Below are positions 16,901-26,700 of a stretch of 64,000 nucleotides of DNA, one piece after another (the first letter of the stretch is position 1; every line of letters starts with the position of its first letter). Under the pieces are notes generated by a model. It was not told the DNA's origin. It was given only the letters and a program-made list of their open reading frames with translations, and searched no databases. Origin of the DNA: Microbacterium sp. LWO14-1.2 (GTDB taxonomy: Bacteria > Actinomycetota > Actinomycetes > Actinomycetales > Microbacteriaceae); contig NZ_CP151633.1 in the NCBI RefSeq assembly GCF_038397715.1, positions 3,658,001-3,722,000 of the forward strand. Direction: 5' to 3'. The translations under genes were made by a program, and so were the position numbers.

Positions 16901-17735
16901 CGAGCGCGACCAGGGCTCTCACGCAGTCGGACGTCGACGCCGGCTCCGTCGCGAACACGGCGACGGCGACCGCCACGCCGCCGACCGGAGCGCCCGTGCA
17001 GGCGACAGCCGCCGCGACGCTGCCCGTCACCGCGGGGCCGCTCCTCACACTCGGCAAGACCGGCGTCTACACGCAGGGCGCCGGAGCCGTCGGCAGCATC
17101 ATCACGTACACGTTCACCGCCCGGAACGCCGGCAACGTCACGCTCACGGGCGTGGCCGTCACCGACCCGCACGCGGGACTCGGCCCGATCGCTCTGAGCT
17201 GGCCGGGTACCGCGGGGACCCTCGCACCGGGAGAGCAGGTCGTGGGGACAGCGACCTACGTCGTGACCCAGGCCGATGTGGACGCGGGCACCGTGCGCAA
17301 CACCGCTCGTGTCACCGGTGCTCCGCCGAGTGGCCCGGCCGTCGGCGCGGACTCGCCGACCGTCACGATCGCCACCGTGGCAGCGGGCCCCGCGCTCACC
17401 ACGACCAAGTCGGCGACCGTGTCCGGCACCGGCGCCGTGGGCGATGTCATCGACTACACGGTCCGCGTCACGAACTCGGGCAACGTCACGCTGCGCAGCG
17501 TGGTGGTCACGGATCCGCTCATCGGCCTCACTCCCTTCACCTACACGTGGCCCGGCGATGCCGGCACCCTCGCCCCCGGGGCACAGGTGGTCGCCCGCGC
17601 GAGCCACACGATCACCCAGGCCGACGTCGACGCCGGATCCGTCGTCAACGTCGCGACCGGAAGCGCCCAGTCGCCGAGCGGCGTCGCGGTGTCGGCGGCA
17701 TCCGCGACCGTGACGACGCCGACCGCGGCGGGTGA
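10971..17735 (+). CDS. giant LPXTG surface protein, 5' part (signal peptide, head, domains 1-10)
   Basis: The start is taken as GTG 10971, eight bases after GAGGGGGG; TTG 10953 is an alternative. Residues 1 to about 40 form a signal peptide with an Arg-rich start, a hydrophobic core and TAEAAVV cleavage region. A beta-rich head of about 360 residues follows, like the N-terminal part of other DUF11-type actinobacterial surface proteins (FIMAGNGVLAC, SSSATITVPAGATVV). Then come domains 1-10 of the tandem series. The frame is correct only up to about 15329; after the G7 run the remaining 2.4 kb reads as an Arg/His-rich out-of-frame tail, so this frame alone would give a protein of about 2,254 residues lacking a cell-wall anchor. 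The original gene continues at 15331 in another frame. Confidence 0.8.
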   Translation: MVRGSGRRRLRRSIVAMTTAIAVIAAGLTLGTAQTAEAAVVQWGTNSGTAPNYQANVNGDFIMAGNGVLACSATTATTNGTCADLHAASSTNAQNVNDNFVMTQNNSVTGFTSNSSSATITVPAGATVVKAFLTWSANTGVYTGDTRRLCSQYSAARGVATMPAGSATGYTTRAVQLKVGGAGIIEVAPQSMLQDPASQATALYYSASADVTSAFASVTTGSEITISAGNIWTPTGAGCYAGWSINVVYDYGTFIPDNPASVPHNIIYYEGHVRQGANDADLTVAFNGFTAVAAGTRVGFTLFEGDRNITGDAASYSRGGSTTYTEIPNAAGATGNIGISRAIGSVRYTGTAGTAFTNQSVDVATAPLTNVVAGDSTVNLRLGTSGDSYLLRNAMLSVPTAGLQLVKTYDGTLDTQSRTAGELATFTIRITNTGAGTLRNIVVTDDQAGCARNLGTLTLAPLQSTTYTCTATAPSSTGYVSTAEATARTVVGDFLAQDSDSTTVLLSAISLTKTSALAAGGTGRAGDVVVYTFTVTNTGQSTLRDIVISDPLVGLSAITFGAWPGTTGVLTPGQSVTATATYTLKQTDVDAGSVANTATVSAADDDGGVRPSGSANRVTPIAAAGAVTVTKTGALASGSTGRVGDRINYSFTIRNTGNVTLANASLVDPLPGLSPPVITWPTATAGSLPVGQTATATAFYTITQADVDAGSVRNTATASARTPNGTTVSGSSPQTTVPTVASAPGLTTTKSGSVTQGTGGVGSTITYSFTARNTGNTTLTSVAISDPLAGLSALAYSWPGTAGTLAPGQAVTATATYTITQADVDAGAVRNTATGTARTPAGATLTVPSSQSVVSTAASAPAVTFTKTGALAPGSTGRAGDVVTYTFRLANSGNVTLTEAAISDPLAGLSALAYTWPGTAGTLAPGQAVTATATYTLKQSDVDAGSVANTATATALPPSGARLTQTRAFTLPVTPTGALTVLKSGTVTSGTGGVGSTVTYSFSATNNGNVTLTQVAIADPLPGLSAITYTWPGTAGTLAPGQTVQGRATYTVRQADVDAGAVTNTATASARTPGGAAVTGSSPTTRVTTAAAAPATTTTKSATVSGTAAVGDVVTYTVRTTNTGNVTLTGVTVSDTLPGLSAFTYTWPGTAGTLAPGQTVTAVATYTIRQTDVNAGSVRNVASSTAAYGTTPVTSTSGTVTTNTVAASAAIVTTKSGALQSGSSGRAGDTIVWSITLRNSGNVTLTGVSVADSLPGISAPSYGTWPSGTAGVLQPGQTVTATATSTISQTDVNSGAVSNTATGSGTPPSGTAVTSTAPATVSLASAPGIVISKSGAVTAGNGSVGSTITYTFTARNTGNVTLTGVAITDPHPGLSSISYTWPGAAGTLQPNQTVTATATYAVRQSDVDAGAARNTATVAGTPPTGPAITASSGEISVATVAAAPGIAVTKTAAGGRRRRRQRRHLHVPCDEHRERHAHRRHDRRPPRRTRLAAVPVAGHRRHPRTGSDGRRHGALHRDPDRRERRRDHEHGHRERRGRRHDRERRLGHRDDADGRDRPRHRGDEGRNAERYGSRGRHGQLRLHRAQCGKRHADRGLARRSVDRCGTDHADGMDRSSRNAAAGAERLGHGDLHGQADRRRRGRGREHRHGLGRAAAGSGCQRNRPLDRADRRSAVDLRAQDRLDHGGRRRRRQHRDLLVHDPQLGQRHAQRHHPHRFPRRSQHSRHHVAGGCEHPRTRADRHGDRDLHDPPDRRRRGVGAQHRDRERSPANGRRRQRDLDGSRGVDDRRRAGADRQQERHDRRRQPRRRRRDLHDPGREHRKPDAHGRDGERPAAGSVGARDHLARCDRCARSRPGSHRSSHLRHHPERRERGIGAQPRRRDGDGPGRSRRRRLLERARDPDRDGGTAPDARQDRQPRAGGHRTRGRCRHVQLHRAERGERHADRCRRGRPLARSVDHRVHRVAWSSRHPAARSERHRERDQGSHAVGRRRRLRREHGDGDRHAADRSARAGDSRRDAARHRGAAPHTRQDRRLHAGRRSRRQHHHVHVHRPERRQRHAHGRGRHRPARGTRPDRSELAGYRGDPRTGRAGRGDSDLRRDPGRCGRGHRAQHRSCHRCSAEWPGRRRGLADRHDRHRGSGPRAHHDQVGDRVRHRRRGRCHRLHGPRHELGQRHAAQRGGHGSAHRPHSLHLHVARRCRHPRPRGTGGRPREPHDHPGRRRRRIRRQRRDRKRPVAERRRGVGGIRDRDDADRGG
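15329..15335 (+). other. G7 run at the frameshift in domain 10
   Basis: Seven G residues. Before them the frame encodes PGIAVTKTAA; after them GGVGSVVTYTF continues in the next frame. Six Gs would restore one open gene. It may be a sequencing error, a real mutation or a slippage site for on/off switching. Confidence 0.75.
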
Positions 17736-20700
17736 CCCGCGCCTCCAGGTCGTCAAGTCGGGCGCGCTGCCCGCCGGCGCGACAGGGGTGGCCGGCGAGA
17801 CGATCACCTGGACGGTGTCGATCCGCAACGTCGGCAACGTCACGCTGTCCGGCGTGAGCGCGACCGACTCGCTCCCGGGCATCAGCGACCTGACCTACGG
17901 CGCATGGCCGTCCGGCACGTCCGGGGTGCTCGCTCCCGGCGACGTGGTCACGGCGACCGCGACCTCGACGGTGCGTCAGACCGACGTCGACGCTGGGGCG
18001 GTGTCGAACGCGGCCACCGCGACGGGGACGCCGAGCAGAGGATCGGCGACCGCCGCGACCGGATCGGGCACCGTGCCGCTCACCTCGGCTCCCGCTCTCA
18101 CCCTGCAGAAGGCCGGCGCCTACACCTCCGGCTCGGGGGCCGTGGGCGACACGATCACCTACACCTACACCGTGCGCAACGCGGGGAACGTGACCCTCAC
18201 GGGCGTCGCCGTCGCGGATCCGCACAGCGGACTCTCGACGATCTCGTACGGCGCCTGGGCGTCGGGTACGCCGGGCACGCTCGCACCGAACCAGACGGTC
18301 ACGGCCACGGCGACCTACCAGGTGCGCCAGAGCGACGTGAACGCCGGATCGATCTCGGACACCGCGACCGTCACGGGGCGCCCGCCGACGGGGGCGGCCG
18401 TGTCGGCGACCTCGCAGACGGTGGTGCTTCCGACCACGGCGTCCGCACCCGGCATCCTCACGACGAAGACCGCCGCCGTGAGCGGCGCCGGGCAACTCGG
18501 CGATCTCATCACGTACACGATCCGCGCGACGAACTCCGGGAACGTCACCCTGACCGGGGTTGCGATCTCCGACCCCGCTCCCGGGCTGAGCCCGCTCGCC
18601 TACGGACCGTGGCCGGGCGCCAGCGGAACGCTGCAGCCCGGCGAGTCCGTGACGGCCACGACCACCCACCGCATCACGCAGGCCGACCTCGACACGGGAT
18701 CCGTGACGAACACGGCCACCTCGACCGGCACGCCGCCGACCGGACCAGCCGTGAGCGATCCGTCCGACGCCGTCGTGACGCCGACCGCCGCGCAAACCCC
18801 CGACATCGAGGTCGTCAAGACCGGAACGCTGCGAGGCGGAGCCACCCCGCGGGCAGGCGACACCGTGGCCTACTCGTTCTCGCTGCGCAACTCCGGCAAC
18901 GTCACTCTCACCGGGGTCGCTCTGACCGACCTCGAGCCCGCCGTGTCCCCTCTCGTCTTCTCGTGGCCGGGTGAAGCGGGTACCCTCGCGCCCAATCAGG
19001 TCGTCACCGCGACGGCCATCTACACGCTGACGCAGGCGGACGTGGACGCCGGGAGCGTGGCCAACGTGGTCACCGGCACCGCCTCGGCTCCCGGCGGCGC
19101 CGCCGTCGAGGAGTCCGACGACGTCACGATCCCGCTCAGCGCAGCACCGTCGATCTCCGTCGAGAAGACGGGCACGGTGCTGGGAGACGGTGTCGCAGAC
19201 GGCGAGGCCGGCGACGACATCCGGTTCGACTTCGTCGTCGTCAACACCGGCAACGTCACGCTCACCGACGTCGAGCTCGCCGAGAGCATCCCCGGCCTGG
19301 TGCCGACGATCACCTGGCCGGATGCCGCGACGCCCGGCGTCCTGGCGCCGGGCGCTCAGGCGACCGCCGTCGCGACGTACGAGATCACGCAGGCCGACGT
19401 GAACGCCGGCTCGGTGTCGAACACCGTGACCGCCTCCGGCGCGCCGCCCTCGGGCGACGAGGTCTCCGCCACCGATTCCGTCGACGTCGCCACCGGCGCA
19501 CAACGCGCCGAGCTGCGCCTCACGAAGGCGGGGAGCACTCTTCCGGGCGAGGCGGGACTCGGCGACGTGATCACCTACGCGTTCACGGTCAGCAACACGG
19601 GCAACGTCACCGTGACCGGAGTCGCGATCACGGATCCTCTGGCAGGTCTGTCGACGATCGCCGTCACCTGGCCGGGCACCGCCGGAGTGCTGAACCCCGG
19701 CGAGAGCGCGACGGCCACCGCGACTCTCGCGATCACCCAGCAGCACATCGACGACGGACGAGTGCTCAACACGGCGACCGCCGCCGGCACCGCGCCGGGC
19801 GGTCCGGTCACCACCGCATCGCCGCAGAGCGTCGTGCCGGTCGTGGCCGCCGCACCCGCGGTCGCGGTCACGAACAGCGGATCGCTGCCACCCGGCTCCG
19901 CGGCGGGGTCGACCGTCACCTGGACGTACACGCTGCAGAACACGGGCAACGTCACGCTGACGGGCGCCGCCCTGAGCGATGCGCTCGCGGGGACGAGCGC
20001 GCCCGCGTACCAGTGGACAGGGCCGGTGGGAGTGCTTGCGCCTGGCGCATCGGTGACGGCCACCGCCACCACCGTGCTCACCCAGGCCGACGTCGACGCG
20101 GGGTCCATCGTCAGCGTCGTGACGGGCCGCGGTACCGCGCCCTCCGGGGCCGTGGCGACCGCGACGGCGCCCGCCACCGTGCCGATCTCGTCGACCGCGG
20201 GCCTCACTCTCGACAAGACCGCATCGCGCGACTCCGACCTCGCGGTGGGAGACGTCGTCACCTACACGTTCACGGTCACGAACGGCGGCACGACCACCAT
20301 CGACGCGATCGCCCTCAGCGACCCGCTGCCCGGTCTCTCGCAGATCACCGTCGGCGCCTGGCCGGGGGCGACCGGAGTGCTCCGACCCTCGGAGACGGTC
20401 GCCGCCACAGCGACCTACACGGTCACGCAGGCGGACGTCGACGCCGGCGGAGTCACCAACACCGCCACGGTCTCCGGCCTCAGCCCCTCCGGTACGCCGG
20501 TCACGGCATCCGACTCCGTCGCTCTCGCCACCGAGGATCGTGCACCCGCGCTCTCGCTGACCAAGGACGACGCGCTCTCGGGCACGGGCGCGCTGGGAGA
20601 CTCGATCGCGTACACGTTCACGATGCGCAACACCGGGAACACGACGATCACCGGCGCCGGCCTCACCGATCAGCTCGAGGGGCTGTCGGGCATCGTCTTC

Positions 20701-23700
20701 GGCGCGTGGCCGAGCGGCGAGACCGGCGTGCTCGCCCCGGGCGATGAGGTCACGGCGTCGGCGCGGTACACGGTGACGCAGGGGGATGTCGACGCGGGCG
20801 AGGTCGTCAACGTCGCCCGCGCGTTCGGGACCGCTCCCGGAGCCGTCGCTGTGGCCTCCGCCGACGCCACAGCGACGACGCCGCTCGCCGATGCGACGCC
20901 GACGCTCACGGCGACGAAGCGCGGCTCGCTGGCCCCCGGCGCGACCGGCCGAGCGGGCGACACCGTGGAGTTCCGCTTCTCGGTCGTCAACACCGGCGAC
21001 GTCACCGTGAGCGAGGTCGCATTCGACGACGCGCTCTCGGGTCTCAGCCCGCTGACCGTCTCGTGGCCCGACCCCGCTCGGCCCGGCGTCCTCGCGCCCG
21101 GCGCGGAGGCGACAGCCACCGCCACCTACACGCTCCTGCAGTCCGACGTCGATGCCGGGGCCGTCTCGAACGCCGTCACCGTCACCGGAACCCCTGTCCG
21201 CGGCACTCTCGCCCCGGCCACCGCGACGGCCACCGTCCCGATCACCCCCGGAGCCGCGTTGTCTGCGGTGAAGTCGGGTGTGTTGGGTGTGGGTGGTATC
21301 GGTGTGGTGGGTGACACGGTGGAGTACGAGGTGGTGGTGACGAATACGGGGAATGTGACGGTCACGGATGGTGTGTTGGTGGATCCGATGGTGGGTCTGT
21401 ATGACGTGTCGATCGTGTGGCCGGATGCGTCGCGGCCTGGTCGTGTGGGTGTGGGGGAGCAGGCGACGGGTCGGGGGAAGTATGACTTGACGCAGGCGGA
21501 TGTGGATCGTGGGTTCGTGGAGAATACGGCGTCGGTGGCGGCGCGGACTCCTGGTGGGGGTCGTGTGGCGGCGGATACGAACACGGTGCGGGTGAATACG
21601 GTTCTTCCGGCTCCGGGGTTGGTGGTGTCGAAGTCGGGTGTGGCGTCGGGGTCGGGCGCGGTGGGTGATGTGGTGTCGTATGAGTTCGGGGTGACGAACT
21701 CGGGCAATGTAACGGTGTCGGGTGTGGTGTTGTCGGATGCGGTGCCGGGGGTGGTGTTGTCGGATGTGGTGTGGCCGGTGGCGGGTGCTCCTGGTGTGAT
21801 CGCTCCGGGGGAGACGGCGACGGCTGTGGGGTCGTATGTGATCACGCAGGCGGATGTGGATGCGGGGCGTGTGGTGAACACGGCGACCGCGTCGGGTACG
21901 CCCGCGCGCAGTGAGCCGATCACGGTGTCCTCGCCGGAGAGCATCGTCCCCACCCAGACCACCGCACCTCGCCTCTCGGTCGTCAACGGCGGACGCCTCG
22001 CCGACGGCGCGACCGGGCGAGCCGGTGACGTCGTGACCTGGACGTACGTGCTGACCAACGACGGCAACGTCACGCTCAGCGGCGTCGCCCTCGCCGACGC
22101 CCTCGCCGGCGCCGGGGCACCGGCCTACGTCTGGACGACCCCGGTCGGAGTCCTCGGTCCGCGCGAGTCGGTCAGGGCCACGGCCACGTACACGCTGACG
22201 CAGGCCGACGTCGACGCCGGCGGTGTGACGAGCCTCGTCACGGGAACCGGCACGCCTCCCAACGGCGGCGCCCCCGTCACGGCATCCGCGCCAGCCACGG
22301 TTCCGCTCACCGCCGCACCCGCGCTCGTCGTCACGAAGGACGACCTCCCGTCCGGTGGGGCTGCCGGCGACACGATCGACTACTCCTTCACGATCGAGAA
22401 CCGCGGGAACGTGACGCTCTCGGGCGTCGTGCTCGCCGACTCGCTCCCCGGTCTCAGCACCCCCGTCATCACCTGGCCGACCGTCGACCGCGTGCTCGCA
22501 CCCGGCGAGGTCGCCACGGCGACAGCGACCTACGTCGTCAGGCAGGCCGATGTCGATGCCGGTTCGGTCGCGAACACGGCGACGGCGAGCGCGACCGCCC
22601 CCGGTGGGGACGCCGTGACCGCGACCTCGGCCGAGGTCGTCACCGCACTGGACGACGCGGCACCCGCCGTGGAGACGACCAAGTCGGCGGCACTCGCGAC
22701 CGGCGGAACGGGAGCGGTCGGCGACGTGATCGAATACACCGTCACCGTCCGCAACGCCGGCAACGTGACCCTCGACGACGTGGGCATCGTCGACGAGCTG
22801 GAGGACCTCTCCGACATCGCGGTGGTCTGGCCGGGCGCCGAGGGCGTGCTCGCTCCGGGCGAGACGCTCATCGGGACGGCGCGCTACGTCATCACGCAGG
22901 CCGACGTCGACCGCGGCGGGGTCGCGAACATCGCCACCGGTTCCGGCACCGACCCCTCGGGTTCCGTCGTATCGGACGACTCCGACCGCGTGGTCGTGCC
23001 GACCGTGGCAGCCGCACCGAACGCGACCCTGACCAAGTCCGGCGTCCTGGAGCCCGGCGCGACAGGTCGTGCCGGCGACACCGTCCGCTACACGTTCCAG
23101 GTCGTCAACACCGGCAACGTGACGCTGCGCGATGCGGGGCTCGCGGATCCGCTCGTCGGGCTCTCGCCGATCGAGGTCGTGTGGCCGGCCGAGGCCGGGG
23201 TGCTCGCGCCCGGGGCATCGGCCAGCGCGACCGCCGAGTACGAGCTGACTCAGGCCGACGTCGATCGTGGACGCGTCGACAACACCGCCGTGCTGACCGC
23301 GACGGCACCCGACGAATCGGCCCTCCAGCGCACGGCCTCAGCCACCGTCCCGATCGCGGAGGACGCCGAACTCACCACGGTCAAGAGCGGACGCCTGCTC
23401 GAGCCCGGCATCGGAGCCGTGGGAGACGTGATCGAGTACCGGCTCGTCGTGACGAACACCGGGAACGTGACCGTTCAGGAGGGGCGGCTGATCGACCGGC
23501 TCGCCGGACTCTCGCTGCCCGAGATCGACTGGCCGGGTGCCGAGGGCGAGCTCCTCGTGGGAGACACGGTCGTCGGCACGGCGAGGTACACCCTCACACA
23601 GGCCGACATCGACCGCGGATTCGTCCGCAACGTCGCGGGCGTCGAAGCTGTGACCGAGCAGGGCACGATCGTCGTCGCCGACTCCAACCCCGTCGTGATC

Positions 23701-26700
23701 AACACCGTGCAGCCCGCGGCTGCGCTGACCGTCGTGAAGGACGGAGTGATCGACGGCGACGGGGGCGTCGGCGGAACCGTCGACTACACGTTCCGCATCA
23801 CGAACTCGGGCAACGTCACGGTGAGCGCCATCACGCTCGTCGACCCGATGCCCGGCCTCAGCACGCCGGAGATCGACTGGCCGGGCACGCCCGGCGTGCT
23901 CGCTCCGGGTCAGTCGGCCACGGCCGCGGCCGACTACACGATCACGCAGACCGACGTCGATGCGGGTTCCATCGCGAACGCGGCGACGGCGAGCGGCAGC
24001 TCCCGCGGCGGACCCGTCACGAGTCCCGCAGGCATCGAGACCGTCGACACCCAGGGCATCCGGGCATCGATCGTCGTGACGAAGGACGCCGATCTCGACC
24101 CCGCGGCGGAGGGAGTGGCCGGCGACATCGTCACCTGGACCTACTCGCTGCAGAACACCGGCAACGTGACGCTCACCGGAGTCTCGCTCACGGATCGCCT
24201 CGCGGGATCGACGGCTCCGCAGTACGTCTGGCCCGACCCGGCCCGCCCCGGTGTGCTGCTCCCCGGCCAGACGGTGACGGCCACCTCGGCATACGAGCTG
24301 ACCCAGGCCGACGTCGACCGGGGAACGGTGGCGAGCGCGGTCGACGGCACGGGTCGCCCTCCTCGCGGTGCTGACGTCGCGGGCTCCGCCACGGCATCCG
24401 TCCAGATCGCCGCCCGCCCCGGCCTGGCTGCGACGAAGGCCGGAACGGTCGACGGCGCGGGCGGGGTCGGCGACCGGATCGACTACTCGTTCGGCATCAC
24501 CAACACCGGAAACGTCACGCTCACACTCGTCGACCTCGTCGACGCACTCGCGGGCGTCAGCTCTCCGACCTTCGACTGGCCGGGGGAGCCGGGGGTGCTG
24601 CTGCCCGGCGAGACCGTCGACGCGACAGCCGATTACACGATCACCCAGGCCGACGTGGACCGAGGGTCGGTGACGAACATCGCCACGGCCAGCGGCAAGC
24701 CTCCGGTCGGCGACACCATCACGGCGAGCACGCCGGCGACGGAGACCACCGTCGCGAGCGCTGCCCCGGCCCTGCTGACGGGCAAGACGGCCACGCTGCG
24801 CGGTGACGGATCCGTCGGGGACATCGTCGACTACGCATTCACGATCGAGAACACCGGCAACGTCACCGTCTCGGGCATCACGCTCAGCGACCCGCTGCCC
24901 GGCCTCTCCGTCCCGACGCTGCGCTGGCCCGACGCCCCGGGAGTCCTCGCCCCGGGTGAGGTCGCGACGGCGACCGCCAGCTACGCCATCGTGCAGGCCG
25001 ACGTCGATGCGGGCGAGGTCGTCAACCAGGCGACCGCCGCCGGAACGTCACCGGCCGGAGCGGCGGTCGTCGCCCTGTCGGATGCCGTCCGCACGCCGAC
25101 GGTCGATCGCGACCCCGCTATCGCCGTGGAGAAGGCCGGAGCGCTCACCGCCGGATCGACCGGTCAGGTCGGCGAACTGGTGCAGTTCGGTTTCCGCATC
25201 GTCAACACCGGGAATCAGACGCTCCGCGACGTCGCGCTGTCCGACGCCCTCCCCGGGATGAGTGCGATCGAGATCACCTGGCCGAGCGACGCCCCGGGTG
25301 CCGAAGGCGTGCTGCCCGTCGGCTCCGAGGCACGCGGCACGGCCACCTACGTGCTCACGCAGACCGACATCGACGCCGGAGCGGTGTCGAACGCGGTCGA
25401 CGCCTCCGCCACCGCACCGGACGGCACCACGGTCGACGCCCTCGACGGCGTGACCGTCGTCATCCCGCGCACTCCCGCGTTGTCTGCGGTGAAGTCGGGT
25501 GTGTTGGGTGTGGGTGGTATCGGTGTGGTGGGTGACACGGTGGAGTACGAGGTGGTGGTGACGAATACGGGGAATGTGACGGTCACGGATGGTGTGTTGG
25601 TGGATCCGATGGTGGGTCTGTATGACGTGTCGATCGTGTGGCCGGATGCGTCGCGGCCTGGTCGTGTGGGTGTGGGGGAGCAGGCGACGGGTCGGGGGAA
25701 GTATGACTTGACGCAGGCGGATGTGGATCGTGGGTTCGTGGAGAACACGGCGTCGGTGGCGGCGCGGACTCCTGGTGGGGGTCGTGTGGCGGCGGATACG
25801 AACACGGTGCGGGTGAATACGGTTCTTCCGGCTCCGGGGTTGGTGGTGTCGAAGTCGGGTGTGGCGTCGGGGTCGGGCGCGGTGGGTGATGTGGTGTCGT
25901 ATGAGTTCGGGGTGACGAACTCGGGCAATGTGACGGTGTCGGGTGTGGTGTTGTCGGATGCGGTGCCGGGGGTGGTGTTGTCGGATGTGGTGTGGCCGGT
26001 GGCGGGTGCTCCTGGTGTGATCGCTCCGGGGGAGACGGCGACGGCTGTGGGGTCGTATGTGATCACGCAGGCGGATGTGGATGCGGGGCGTGTGGTGAAC
26101 ACGGCGACCGCGTCGGGTACGCCTGCGCGCAGTGAGCCGATCACGGTGTCCTCGCCGGAGAGCATCGTCCCCACCCAGACCACCGCACCGGCCGTGTCCG
26201 TGCAGAACTCGGGTGCTCTGGCTCCCGGGGCGACGGGCCGTGCGGGTGATGTGGTCACGTGGACGTATGTGCTGACGAACGACGGCAACGTCACGCTCAG
26301 CGACGTCGCCCTCGCCGACGCCCTCGCCGGCGCCGGGGCACCGGCCTACGTCTGGCAGGGCACGGAGGGTGTCCTGGTGCCCGGGCAGTCGGTCAGGGCC
26401 ACGGCGACCTATACGCTGACGCAGGCGGATGTGGACGCGGGCAGCGTGTCGAGCATCGTGACGGGAACCGGCACGCCTCCCAACGGCGGGGCTCCCGCGA
26501 CGGCCACCGCGCCCGCGACGGTGTCGCTCGCCCCTGCGCCCGGACTCGTCTTCACGAAGACCGCCGCTCTCGCGGCACCCGGCGCCAACGGAGCCGGGGA
26601 CGGCGTCACCTTCGCCTTCCGCATCGAGAACACCGGCACGGTGACGCTCTCCGGCATCGCGATCACGGATGAGCTCGCGGGTGTGGGAGCCGTCACCGTC

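Noticed and set aside
15253-19746. Open frame of about 1,500 codons on the minus strand
   Set aside because: It is the reverse of the repetitive surface-protein gene; Arg/Gly/Asp-rich, no family match, and the plus frame shows clear domains.
21256-26189. The near-identical 713-base copies as insertion sequences or transposons
   Set aside because: They are in frame, encode ordinary domains, and have no terminal inverted repeats or transposase.
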